This document shows positions 55,144 through 64,000 of a DNA stretch of 64,000 nucleotides, piece after piece. Numbering within the stretch: the stretch's first letter is position 1; the number at the start of each line of letters is the position of its first letter. The notes under the pieces were generated by a model, which did not search any database, was not told the DNA's origin, and worked only from the letters and a program-made list of their open reading frames with translations. Location of the stretch: positions 3,583,144-3,647,143 of the forward strand of contig CM030933.1 of the NCBI GenBank assembly GCA_018136815.1, given 5' to 3'. This stretch comes from Isochrysis galbana. Its lineage: Eukaryota; Haptophyta; Isochrysidales; Isochrysidaceae. Both the position numbers and the translations under genes were made by a program.

Positions 55144-55496
55144 CCTCCCTCCCTCTCTCTCTCTCCCTCTCCTCTCTCTCTCTCTCTCTCTCCCTCCCTC
55201 CCTCTCTCTCTCTCCCTCTCCTCTCTCTCTCTCTCTCGCTAGAGAGCGAGCGAGCGAGCGCGACCCCCCCCTCCCCCCTCTTTCCCTCTATTTCTCTCTC
55301 TCCCCCTCTCTCTCTTCTCCTCTGTTTCTCCCCGCGCTGTCCCATATCTCCCTGTTCTCGCTTCCCCCTCGCTCCCTCTCTCCCTCCTCTCTCCCTCCCC
55401 CCCTCCCTCTTTCTCTTGCTTCTCCGATTTTCTCTCTCCTCTCTCTTCCTTCCCTTTCTTCTTCGTTGCACACCGGCGTCTGCTGCTCGCTTGCGT
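54481..55496. other. Intergenic; CT-rich promoter-like tract before the YggT gene
   Basis: 54481-54960 has ordinary composition and no gene. 54960-55460 is almost pure CT/CCT repeat on the sense strand, interrupted only at 55230-55265 by a GAGCGAGCGAGC block that can pair with nearby CTCGCT. The long frames across it are artefacts. Confidence 0.7.
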
Positions 55497-56063
55497 ATGC
55501 TGCGGCCAACCTCGCTCTTGCTCTCATTCGCTGTCTGCGCTGCGCTCCGGCTGCCCCCGCCGCGTGTGGGCAGGGCACCGGTGCAGCCGCCAACTCTGCA
55601 TACGCCCACCACCGCCCATGCTTCTGCCCACGCATGGTTGCTCGGCGCGAGCGCCAGCTTTGCTCTCGTGCCAGCAGTGGGAGCGTCCGATGTGAGCTGG
55701 GTCGGTCCGACCAAGCTCGTGCTGGGTCCTTTATTCACAGTCTTCACGCTGCTCTTCCTCTTCCGCACCATCCTTTCCTGGTTCCCCAAGTACGCCTCGC
55801 CCACGCCCGCTCGCCTCATCCAAGCGATGCAGCTGATTTTCACCCACTCCTTTTGCTCCAGGTACGACCTCAACGCCTTCCCATACAACATCGCCGCCTG
55901 GCCGACTGAGCCCATTCTCAAGGGCACGCGCAAGGTTATCCCACCGGTGGCTGGCGTAGACATTACGCCCATCGTTTGGGTCGCCATCATCTCCTTCTTC
56001 TCGGAGATTCTTCTCGGGCCACAGGGGCTCCTAACCATTATTCAGCGAAAGGGTGGCTTCTAG
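55497..56063 (+). CDS. YggT/CCB3-family plastid membrane protein
   Basis: Exons 55497-55789 and 55862-56063, 164 residues. The start MLRPTSLLLSFAVCAAL looks like a signal peptide; the following Pro/Arg/Thr-rich stretch to about residue 45 looks like a transit peptide, together the bipartite leader of secondary plastids. The mature part has the YggT membrane segments (GPLFTVFTLLFLFRTILSWF; ITPIVWVAIISFFSEILL) and the family core AWPTEPILKGTRKVIPPVAG. Relatives help in cytochrome b6f heme insertion (CCB3) or nucleoid/thylakoid organisation (YlmG). The 72-base intron has no stop and a length divisible by three, so retention would add 24 residues between FPK and YDL. Confidence 0.87.
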   Translation: MLRPTSLLLSFAVCAALRLPPPRVGRAPVQPPTLHTPTTAHASAHAWLLGASASFALVPAVGASDVSWVGPTKLVLGPLFTVFTLLFLFRTILSWFPKYASPTPARLIQAMQLIFTHSFCSRYDLNAFPYNIAAWPTEPILKGTRKVIPPVAGVDITPIVWVAIISFFSEILLGPQGLLTIIQRKGGF

Positions 56064-57086
56064 CGACTCGTCGTATTCCATGGACATCAACGACGCGGCA
56101 TGGAGAGATGCACTGGGAGGCGTGTGGGCCGCCTAACCTTGTTGGCAATATAGGAGGAACGTGCTCCTCGAGGTCACTGGGCGGCCGAAAATCATCCATC
56201 ACCTCTGCATATTATGTGTGCGAGACGCAACACTGTAAGATGGTAAACTTCCCACCGGGGCTTCTTAGGGGAAATTCTGCTCCAAAAGATGGCGATGTAG
56301 AATATGTAGGGCGGTCAAACAGGGGCTTTTTAAGTATTATCAGAGTGGGGGCTGCGTTTTTTCACCGTGGCGCGATGCCCAACAACAAACCTCCAGGGGG
56401 GCCACCTGCCACCACGAACCACGAAAGTAGTCGCTAAGAAATGGTGCGATTCGCCCCCCCTCTCCCCCCTTCAGTCACGCGCGCTCACACTTTACCCGTG
56501 TTGCGGGTAGGAGAAGCATCTCCATGCCATGCGACACGCACTATTTATAGGGCGTGTCTTTCCCTTCCGCCCCCCCCCCCCCCGCTCTGCTCTCTCCCTC
56601 TTCCTTTCGATCCGCACGCACCGTTCCAGCCGGGATCCGGGATCCCTTCCTTCCCTTCGTCCCATGCGCCATGCGACCCCAGCGGTTCCCTTGTTCCCTT
56701 GGCCAGCGAGGTCCGGAGTCTCCCGCGCTGGTCGCTCTCTCCGACCTTCCAGCGCCCGAATCCCTTCCCCGTTCCATTAGTGTTTTTTTTCCTGCTTGTT
56801 CCTAGAGTTCCCGCGCCCCGCACGAGCCACATTTCAGATGATTATTTAGTTTGTTATGGCGTGACCTACAAGCACATTGTTGTAACTTTGTAAAAGCTCA
56901 GCGTACATTCGAGTACAATAATCTACGGTGTACTAGCGTGTTGACGGCGTTGGCTGTCGGCTCCTCCGTCGGCTCTGACCACCTTCGCCGTGGGGTGGGG
57001 GAAGGAGGGTGGGGGAAGGAAAGGGAGGAGAGCGGCGGGCGACAGGCAAGCGCGCATCCGACCGTTCGGTCTGTGCTCTCCGACTG
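56064..57086. other. Intergenic with an R3-type terminus
   Basis: 56308-56345 begins AGGGCGGTCAAACAGG followed by GGCTTTTTAAGTATTATCAG, an R3-type end with most of the interior lost. Poly-C at 56570-56583. No gene recognised. Confidence 0.5.
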
Positions 57087-57971
57087 ATGGCGCTTTCGAG
57101 CCGTCCCGCTCGCGCCGAAGGCTGCGGGGCCAGCGCTGCGGCCCACTTTTTCGCTCAGCGTGGCTTTTGTTTGGTTGAGGGCCTCCTTCGGCCGGAGCAG
57201 CTGGAGCTCCTGCGGGATGAGTGCGACGAGCTCAAAGTTGGGCTTGAACGTAGAGGCGGAGATCTGAGCGAGGAGCAGTGTGTGCTCGACGTGCCGCCGC
57301 AGGGAGTACCGCCAGAAGCTGACCCCGCCCGGACAGACAGTGCAGCATACCTTCAGTACAGAGCGTTCCGCCAGGAGAGAGCGGCAGCCGGTAAGGGCTC
57401 TTCGGATCCGATCGCAGAACTTATCCTACAAATTCTTCCTGCGGCCGCTGCGCGAGCGCTTGGCTGTAACGACTACGAGCGCCAGCAGATCCGATTGTTC
57501 AATGAGCATTATGTTGTCAAGCCTGCTAAGGTAGGCGGTCGATTTGATTGGCACACGGACATTGCGCACCAACAGGAGGCAGCAGCGGCCCTTCTCTCAT
57601 CGGATCCAGTGACAGAACCACTCCCTGAGTACATTTCTTTCTGGTGCCCTCTTGACGATGTCACCGAAGCAAATGGCTGTCTCGTGTTACTCCCCAAGGA
57701 TGCACCACAGCCACCAGATGCTTCACCCGATTTGCCGGCCTCCGATCACACGCGCCAATGGCTGGAAAAGGCGCGAGAATCAGTTCATCTCCATGTGTGC
57801 GCCGGCACCGCGGTCCTATTTTCATCTCGACTGTGGCACTGCAGTGAAGCCAATCTTTCCGCTGGTGACCGACGTGTATACTATGCACAATACTCGCAAG
57901 GGCCAATCGGAGGAGAAGCAAGTCCGCTCAGTTTAGCAGTGAGGACGCGAGCTCATGGCCATCCACCATGA
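57087..57971 (+). CDS. Phytanoyl-CoA dioxygenase (PhyH) family protein
   Basis: 294 residues, intronless, from the ATG giving MALSSRPARA. An Fe(II)/2-oxoglutarate oxygenase: iron ligands His156 and Asp158 in FDWHTD, distal His251 in RLWHCSEAN, and Arg262/263 in DRRVYYAQYS for 2-oxoglutarate binding. The N terminus FFAQRGFCLVEGLLRPEQLE is the family's 'gyv-vv-gll' opening. EYISFWCPLDDVTEANGCLVLLPKD is the core strand pair typical of the family. Substrates in the family range from phytanoyl-CoA to halogenated or polyketide compounds, so none can be named here. No obvious PTS1 or PTS2 peroxisome signal; the C terminus ends His-Gly-His-Pro-Pro. Confidence 0.92.
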   Translation: MALSSRPARAEGCGASAAAHFFAQRGFCLVEGLLRPEQLELLRDECDELKVGLERRGGDLSEEQCVLDVPPQGVPPEADPARTDSAAYLQYRAFRQERAAAGKGSSDPIAELILQILPAAAARALGCNDYERQQIRLFNEHYVVKPAKVGGRFDWHTDIAHQQEAAAALLSSDPVTEPLPEYISFWCPLDDVTEANGCLVLLPKDAPQPPDASPDLPASDHTRQWLEKARESVHLHVCAGTAVLFSSRLWHCSEANLSAGDRRVYYAQYSQGPIGGEASPLSLAVRTRAHGHPP

Positions 57972-58712
57972 TCCATGAGGTGGAGCACCTGGAATCAGAT
58001 GAAAAATCATGCAACGAGTGTTGCTCTAGACATCAAGTATTGCTAGAACTTGTGTCCAAAGGTAGTGCACCAGTATTGTCGGGGTCGCGTATTCGTGTTC
58101 TCCTAGTGCCGCAACACCCCCATGTTGTCTGCCTGATGCTTTATGTATCTACACCTACGTACCGGTAGCTTTTGGATCTGACACTGGCTCGCTGCGTCCT
58201 AGCTCTAACCATTCTCGCTAATTCTTGCGCTTTCATAGGATTTCAGGTTTCTTGCGTTCGAAACATTGTGCGAAGTGGAGGGGGCGGGGGGGGGGGAGGC
58301 GAGCTACTCACGAGAATTTATATTTGCTCATGTTTCCGTGAAAGATCACAACTACTTGTAGGGATGGCGATGGCGGCCGTCGCTGTTTGATTGCCACTCT
58401 GCAAGAGGACTGCGCGGCCGCCACAGCCATTTCTGGCGATGCCCACACATCAGAAAGTTGCCCCAAGCGCCTTTGCGGGACCGCTGGTTGCGATGGATGC
58501 ACGAACGCTCCAGCTCGTGACGCTGCCCCATGGCCCATGTGTCGCATTCGCGAATCGACACTCGTTAGGCTTCTCTTCGTCGTTCGGCAATTATCGTTGC
58601 AATACTCTGCGTTCTCTCGTTCTCGGTCAATACCTTCGCTTGGACGCATAGCATCTTGGGTTGTGGAGCGCCCTGACCTACGTCGGCCGACTCACTAGGA
58701 AGCAAAGCAAGG
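57972..58712. other. Intergenic, no gene recognised
   Basis: A 58391-58651 plus frame (GPLVAMDARTLQLVTLPHG) is open but short and not conserved with anything I know. G-run at 58275-58295. Confidence 0.4.
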
Positions 58713-59483
58713 GGGGGGGGGGGAACTCTCTAAACCAAGAACAAGAAGAACGGCCCTTGCCAGCTCGCGCCGTGAGCAGTCCTCGAGAAATAAATGACTG
58801 CGATTCGAGTAGCCTGCGCCACATGTGATACTCTCCTCGCCATTGAGCCATTGAGCCACTCCCTTCTCCTTCTCGTCGCCTCCCTCCTGTCGCTGCAGCC
58901 GCCCCTCACCCGTTTGCTAACGCAAACCTAACGCAAACAGGGCCCATTTCTCGCTGCACTCCATCCGGGAGGAGTGCAAAACCCTCCCTCTCCCTCTCTC
59001 CACTCTCAGCCCCACCGCTGTCCCTTTGGCGCATCGCCATGTGGCGTGCCCTGGCTTGCTCTCAGGGTTCCTTTGGGGGCTCCCAGAGGGCCGGCAAGTG
59101 CGCAACGCTCAGTCAGGGGGCAGTGGCGGCTGGGGCTCAGCCCCTGGCCCCCCCTGCCCCTGCCTCTCCCACGCTCGCCTCGCTGGTCATGGGCCATGCC
59201 ATGGGAGCCGCCCGAAGTCCCTTGTATACCTGGCGACCAGGGGCAGGGGGGGAGTCAGCTCGAGGGCAGGCCCAACGCGGGCGTGGGAGTGCAGCTCGCG
59301 GCCCGCGCCCACGAAAAAGGGTCTGGGCGCCAGATTGATGAGTACCGTGCCCTTGGCCAGCCAGCTAGCTGCCAGAGGGCAGGGGCTGGGGTTGATTGTA
59401 CGGGCCCACCCCGGGGGGTGTCCGCGATGGAGTAAGGGGGGCGCGAGGCCCCCATTGACCCCACTTATAAAAGTAGGTTGGAC
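58713..59483 (+). repeat. Dispersed repeat R1, copy 3, followed by hairpin
   Basis: Full-length match to 3290-3985 in the opposite orientation, from a 14-G run plus AACTCTCTAAACC to ACTTATAAAAGTAGGTTGG. Here the right end continues into ACCCTATCGTCTTAACGATAG, whose CTATCGT/ACGATAG stem (59484-59502) resembles the terminal hairpins of the 23490 and 29157 elements. Confidence 0.82.
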
Positions 59484-59502
59484 CCTATCGTCTTAACGAT
59501 AG

Positions 59503-60483
59503 TTGCCTCGCGCCGCGCAATTAGCGGCTAGTTTGTAGTTTGTTACTACTAAGATTGATTGTTTTCCCTTGGCCTATCACCTATCTTTGACGCAAGAGAT
59601 GAAGGTCACGGTATTTCCCCTTGGCCTATTTTCATGCAAGAGAGGCCGGATGCCCCACGACGCATCCACCGTACATACACACGAAGCTTTCGCTACCATA
59701 GAAGCCGAAGAGCGCAGGCAAAGAGCGTCGGTCGATTCGCAGGTGCGACGAACGCTCACGTCTTTCGGACACTGTAGGGCACTGCGCCCGTGCTTTCGGT
59801 CGGCGCATGCTCAATCTTGTGGATGGCAGTACTCAGATGTTACGCGAGCGACGAGCGAGCACGTGTTGCATGGAGGTGACCACGAAAGCAAAAAAAATCA
59901 TACTCTTTACAACTCTTGCTCCGTTTCGCGGAAAGAAGCGGCCGCGCAAACGGCCTCCACACAGCCAAGCGCAGATGATAGTAGTATTGTGCAGATTGCT
60001 GAAGTGGCTATCGATAACAGGCTTTCCGCCTATGGTGGCATCCCGTAGGCGTTCACAAAAGCTGTTGAGCAAAAGCACAGCGCCTGGAGGTACTCTCAAG
60101 AGGACCACACTAAAAGCTTAGGACAGGGCGAATTGATTGAGACCTCATCTGGTGCTCGCGATGTCATCAACCTAGTCACCCGTCGCCGTAAGCATCGAGT
60201 AGAATGAGAGTATAATCCGACCCTGTAACACCTTCACGAAGAAGCACCAAGAAGAAGCTTGTGGGTCACGTTGCGCTTCCCAGTCCATGGTCCTACAGAG
60301 CAGAAAAGCTTAACACCAAGTGGCAGTGTCCTCACGCTCGTTTTGGTCTCCACAGAACACGACATGGAGACCCGCCTAATTCATCCCAGCACGACCAGCA
60401 TGGATTGCACAATGAAAAGGAAGTATCGGTCAGGTTCAAGTCGAAGGCGCGCGCGAGCCAAGCCACTCAAAAGATGTGCAGCC
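59503..60483 (+). other. Possible small gene, low support
   Basis: Plus-strand frame 59599-60048 (MKVTVFPLGLFSCKRGRMPH, then EAFATIEAEERRQRASVDSQ) is open for 150 codons and ends AIDNRLSAYGGIP followed by TAG or a GTAGGC donor. I recognise no family and no clear splice partner. The rest of the interval is without signal. Confidence 0.3.
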
Positions 60484-62039
60484 TCAGCATTGTTCCTCTT
60501 GCTCCTGGAAAAGTCGCAAAAAATCTACGCCCAACGTTGCATGGTACCACTCCTCCAACGCCCCTCCGGCAACGCCGTTGCCTCTACTGTCGCCACGCGC
60601 TGCAGCAGTGGCGAAGATTTGCGACATTTGTCCGTCAGTGAGACTCGCAGCTTCCTCTTCCATGGCACGAGCGTCAGCAACGCGCTTCTTCCCGTTCCAT
60701 TGAAGGCGTTTGAGCAGGGAGGAGTATGCTAGGAGTGCCGAGTGGAGCTCAATCGTCGCGCTTGGCCGCCAAGACAACTGCTCAAATTCGGGGGTGGGTG
60801 GGTGGGGTGGGGTGGGGGGATGGGGGTAGAGGATGGTATCACAAAAAGTTCTTCTCACTCTCCCCCATGGAATCCTTGGAGGAAGTGAGCCCTTTCCGTG
60901 GTGGGCGCTTAGGTATTGTGGGTGGGCAGTGGGGTTAGGAGTGGCCTATCAATTGCCAGGACTACGATGTTGGGGCGCACCAGGGCTTCGTCCGCATCGC
61001 CATGGGCGACCTTGCGCAAGTCGTCTGTTGCCGAACGGTAGAGCCCTTCCGCACTGATGGCATCGCCCCTCTCGCCCATGGCACCACCGAGTCGGGCGAT
61101 GGAGCCGAGCAGGTACGGGTGAAGCAGAGGAAGATTCGCTTCCGCCTCTCCTATGGCCGCCTCAGCGGCCTCGCAAGCTCGCTTCGCATCTGCGGCATCG
61201 ATGGCTGAGTGATGGATTCGCCAGTGGGCGGCAATCCTGCGGAGTGTCGCAGCACGATTGACGGTGCGCCTTGCTCCCTCGCTGCCACTCTCGATTTCAC
61301 TCTCTCCACCAAGCTTTCCCAACGAGACAGGGTCACGCAGAACGTTTTCCCAAGGCTCTTTCACCTCTTCAGCCAAGGGGCGAGGCTCACCCTCCGCGGC
61401 ATCTGGACCGGCGGCGGCGCGGCGCGCATCGCCCAGAAGCAGTAGGGAGGCGTCATGCAGGCCTTGAAAGCTCGGCACATGCTCGAGCTCTAGGGCAGCG
61501 GTGGGCGATGCGCCGCTCAGGGCGTCGGCCGCCTCCGCGGCATTCCTCTCCGCCTGTACCGCGAGCGCCGCCACGCTCATCGACAACTCGCGCCCGACAA
61601 GTCCACCTAGCGTCTCGTGTACCTGGAACGTAAGCTTCCACCGCTTGGCTAGCGCCTCCTCTCCTTCGCTCGCCAGCCGCTCCATGGCGAGCGAGGCAGC
61701 TCCACATGCGTTGGCGAGAGCCGCTGGCTGTGCTCGGGAGAGCGCACTGATGGCGGCACCATTGTGTGCGTGAAGCTTCAGCGCAGCGGGAGCGGCCACC
61801 GCGCTCGCCCTCTCCCACGCGGCCGCTTCGTGTGTGAGCTTCCCCTGAGCTCGGAGGGCCTGCGCTAGAGCAGCATTGGCCACGAGGCTCAGCTCTCCCA
61901 TCGGGAGGTGGTGAGCAATCTGGGAGACGCGCTCGAGGAGAGGAACGGTCTGCCGCCCGCCGCCAGGCGAGTGCCAGCCGCGTGCTGCCTCGGCAGCCTC
62001 GGGAAGCTGACGCAGCTGGGAGGCGGCCTGGCGTAGCAT
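60484..62039 (-). CDS. Ala-rich helical (TPR-like) protein, probably mitochondrial
   Basis: Main exon 62039 to about 60960: MLRQAASQLRQLPEAAEAAR is an Arg-containing, acid-poor start suited to a mitochondrial presequence. Then come helix pairs such as LSLVANAALAQALRAQGKLT, AALANACGAASLAMERLASE, KRACEAAEAAIGEAEANLPL and ISAEGLYRSATDDLRKVAHG, spaced like tetratricopeptide repeats. After a GT near 60978 (PNI|GTAGTC) a likely last exon starts at 60779 (pyrimidine tract, GAGCAG acceptor): LSWRPSATIELHSALLAYSS, then LLKRLQWNGKKRVADARAME. The frame upstream of 62039 is CT-rich and probably untranslated. No specific orthologue recognised. TPR proteins serve as scaffolds. Confidence 0.55.
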
Positions 62040-62907
62040 CTTCTTCTCTCTGGAAGCCGAGGAGAGGAGGAGAGAGGGAGAGTCGCGGAAGGAAGAGGGG
62101 ACATCTAAAAAAAGGGGAAAAGAAAATGGGGAGGGGCAGAAGAGGAAATGCACGGAAAGATTCCCTTTCTGTGCGCCTTTTTTATTTAAAGTAGTCGCGG
62201 GCAGACGTATCCCACAGCAGCCTCCCGTGGTGGCCCCCAGCAAGCCCGCCCCCGGGGCCACTAAAGTACACACCACACCAAGGCCCCTTACACTCTCGAC
62301 CGAGTCCCACCTCAAATGACAAATGAGTCGCCGGTCTACTCTCCAAAGTGTGTGTGGGTGCTTTTCTACTAGAAGCTTCTACATTCTACAGTTTTTTACC
62401 AAAATGCGGGGGGTGGAGGGGGGCGGGGGGAGGGTGTGTGAAAAAAATGGACCTCAGGTTCAGGTTGCACCTTCTCGGAAAAAAAACCGGGCCTGAGGTT
62501 GCGGCCTCTTCCACCCCAAGAACTAGGCCCAAGGTCCAAGTCCAAGGTAGTGTACATGTACCACCTGGGCCAAACCCAAACCCGAACCCCAAAACCCAAA
62601 AACAAAAACCGAAGCAAAGGAACGAGCAAGCGAACAGGGGAAGGGAATCAGGGAGGCGCTAAAGGGGCGAACATAGGAATAGGAATAGAAGGGCGATGGC
62701 GATCGTGTGATCGTGCAAGGTGCAAGGTACTAGCAAATAAATAGAGCATAGAGCGTAGAGCACGTAGAGTAGCGTACCGTGTATCGCCAAAATAGAAATA
62801 GAAATAGGTGTGCAGACAGCTCATCTGGACCTTCAGCCTTCAGATAATAATAATAATAAAACATCTGAGCGTTAGTAGTATCACGACAATGGGATCACAA
62901 GCGGGCT
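62040..62907. other. Intergenic with a CCAAACCC/GGTCCAAG word island
   Basis: 62455-62615 has clustered words (CTCAGGTTCAGGTTGC; GGTCCAAGTCCAAGG; GGGCCAAACCCAAACCCGAAC; CCCAAAACCCAAAAAC) and the palindrome GTACATGTAC. A short (TAA)5 run lies at 62845-62860. No gene. Confidence 0.5.
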
Positions 62908-64000
62908 TCACGTGTATCCAGCTCCACTCTCGACCGTGATGGGCTTGGAGCAATACACACATTCTCCAAAAAGCCTATTGAAGGATGTCTGCGTGGTGGG
63001 CAGCCCCTGGAGCCATTCGGCAAGGCAAAGCCTGTGGAAGGGCTTGGAGCATCCATCGCAAGCAATGTCGGGCACCGCCGAATCGAGCTCATACTCGTAG
63101 CAAATGGCACACTCCACGGAGTAGTCATCGGCGTCCGCAGCCGTCTGCACAACCAAAAAGAGGTGGTTGGGTGAGAAGGCAAGACCAACGCCTGCTGAGT
63201 GAGAAGACTGACCCACAAAATCTCGCATGCTCACTATGAGAGTTTTGTCTGAATGGGGCAAGACGGGCATGTGCTGCGAGGCCGAGAGCTCCGTACGGCC
63301 TCATTTGGCTTGGTCTACTTACCGCGGCGTCCGCCGAGGGTAGCGCCTGACCAAGCAGCGCCTCCAGATTGAGGCGAACTCTGCGGCCATTCTGCCAAAG
63401 ATGCAAGTTGGCATTGAGATTGCGTCGCAGTGGCGCAAGCGATCGCTCGGCGCCAAGGAACTGTAGCTCGGGTAGGGATGTCGGCGCTCCGGGATGGAGG
63501 CTTAACTGAAGAGGGGGTGTGTGCCGATGCGGGGAAGGGAAGAGGAGGGGGAGCGAAGAAGTCAGCACAGCCCACAAGCAATTCAAAGCGGATGGTCACC
63601 GCTGTGTCATCATGGCGATGACAAGAGCCACTTGTAGGCCTTGGCCGCACCTGTAGTGAACAATGATTCCCCAATGCCACCCTTCGGTGCGTTTGCTCCC
63701 TCCCTGGATGCTTCGGCTCAAGTACCCAAGCGTTGCGGTCAAAGTCGTCCAGCTCGTCCCACAGATCTTGATGTGCCGCCAGCGCCGCCCGGAACTGATC
63801 CACAGCTGAGGCGAGCGTTGGGCGCTCGCCGAGCGGCCAACGTAGCTCAAACGGGAGGGGTAGCGCAACACTTGCCATTGGTGGCTGGTCCGGGTATCCA
63901 GGAGGCAGGCTGAGCGTGAGCGTATGCAAGCGCCCGCCTGCGTCAGCAACGCTAAAGGCGACCTCATCCAAAGCGGGTGACAAGCTGATGAGCGAGGACC
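62908..64000 (-). CDS. FANCL: FANCL E3 ubiquitin ligase, 3' part
   Basis: Exons (64000 and beyond)-63651, 63505-63323 and 63144-62908, joined in phase 0 at CAG|GTGCGG, CTTCAG|TTA, GCG|GTAAGT and GTGCAG|ACG. FANCL monoubiquitinates FANCD2/FANCI during DNA interstrand crosslink repair. The RWD-like central domain shows TLSLPPGYPDQPP, LPLPFELRWPLGERPTLASA, LWDELDDFDRNAWVLEP and THRRVALGNHCSL; then FLGAERSLAPLRRNLNANLH. The C-terminal RING reads ECAICYEYELDSAVPDIACD, GCSKPFHRLCLAEWLQGLP and FNRLFGECVYCSKPITVE, with all zinc ligands in place (CAIC, C-x2-C, H-x2-C, CVYC) so it should recruit an E2 (UBE2T in animals). The N-terminal ELF domain lies outside the window. Confidence 0.95.

Noticed and set aside
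54950..56038. 362-residue minus-strand frame rich in Arg/Glu
   Set aside because: It is the complement of the CT tract and the YggT gene; the plus-strand YggT has clear family motifs.
60259..60732. Plus-strand 157-codon frame
   Set aside because: It is antisense to the likely last exon of the TPR-like gene and shows no family features.

Overview
Eukaryotic nuclear DNA. Genes carry GT-AG introns of about 70 to 600 bases, there is no operon structure, and GC-rich sequence is crowded with simple repeats (GA/CT, TG, poly-G/poly-C) and dispersed repeats. Clear orthologues: FANCL, the PP4 regulatory subunit PP4R3/SMEK, a METTL25-type methyltransferase, an SPX-EXS phosphate transporter, a cytosolic-type malic enzyme and a PhyH dioxygenase. 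A YggT/CCB3-type plastid membrane protein starts with a signal-peptide-like stretch followed by a transit-like stretch, so the best guess is a unicellular alga with a secondary plastid (haptophyte-like). That assignment is inference. A 100-N gap at 47263-47362 marks a draft assembly.

Layout. 1-4.8 kb: GA-rich low-complexity DNA, a small unknown gene, a RING-like minus-strand gene with an in-frame 123-bp duplication, one copy of dispersed repeat R1 and a short interstitial TTAGGG array. 4.8-8.2 kb: a permuted papain-like (C92) protein, a dispersed repeat, then two compact intronless minus-strand genes (a giant-virus-like protein and a membrane-anchored three-knot Cys-rich protein). 9.7-12.1 kb: METTL25-like. 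12-15 kb: TG microsatellite, terminal-motif repeat and a 20-bp minisatellite. 16-17.5 kb: Ser/Thr kinase. 18-24 kb: word-cluster islands, a Ty3/gypsy chromodomain fragment, a small Tudor-like gene, one member of a paralogous repeat-gene pair, a 300-bp inverted repeat and a truncated hairpin-ended element. 25-28.2 kb: PP4R3. 29.1-32.65 kb: a 3.47-kb retroelement-like insertion with a perfect 23-bp target-site duplication. 33-34.6 kb: the second paralogue and another R1 copy. 35.6-38.2 kb: malic enzyme. 39.3-47.0 kb: two EXS-family genes in tandem on the minus strand, one intronless and without SPX, the other with 11 exons and an SPX domain. 47.4-52.4 kb: a large coiled-coil protein with a 63-residue, nine-heptad tandem repeat. 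53.8-54.5 kb: repeat R2. 55.5-58 kb: YggT and PhyH. 58.7-59.5 kb: R1 again. 60.5-62.0 kb: helical-repeat protein. 62.9-64 kb: FANCL, 5' end outside the window.

The conserved genes are independent housekeeping functions: phosphate homeostasis (SPX-EXS pair), NADPH/pyruvate supply (malic enzyme), DNA crosslink repair (FANCL), phosphatase regulation (PP4R3) and plastid membrane biogenesis (YggT). I inferred exon borders by hand from GT/AG sites, reading phase and family alignment from memory; none is backed by transcript data. The most unusual material is the mobile and repeat fraction: unrelated-looking repeats that end in short hairpins whose stems change sequence but stay paired, islands built from one repeated 8-10 bp word, and the two-gene virus-like cluster.
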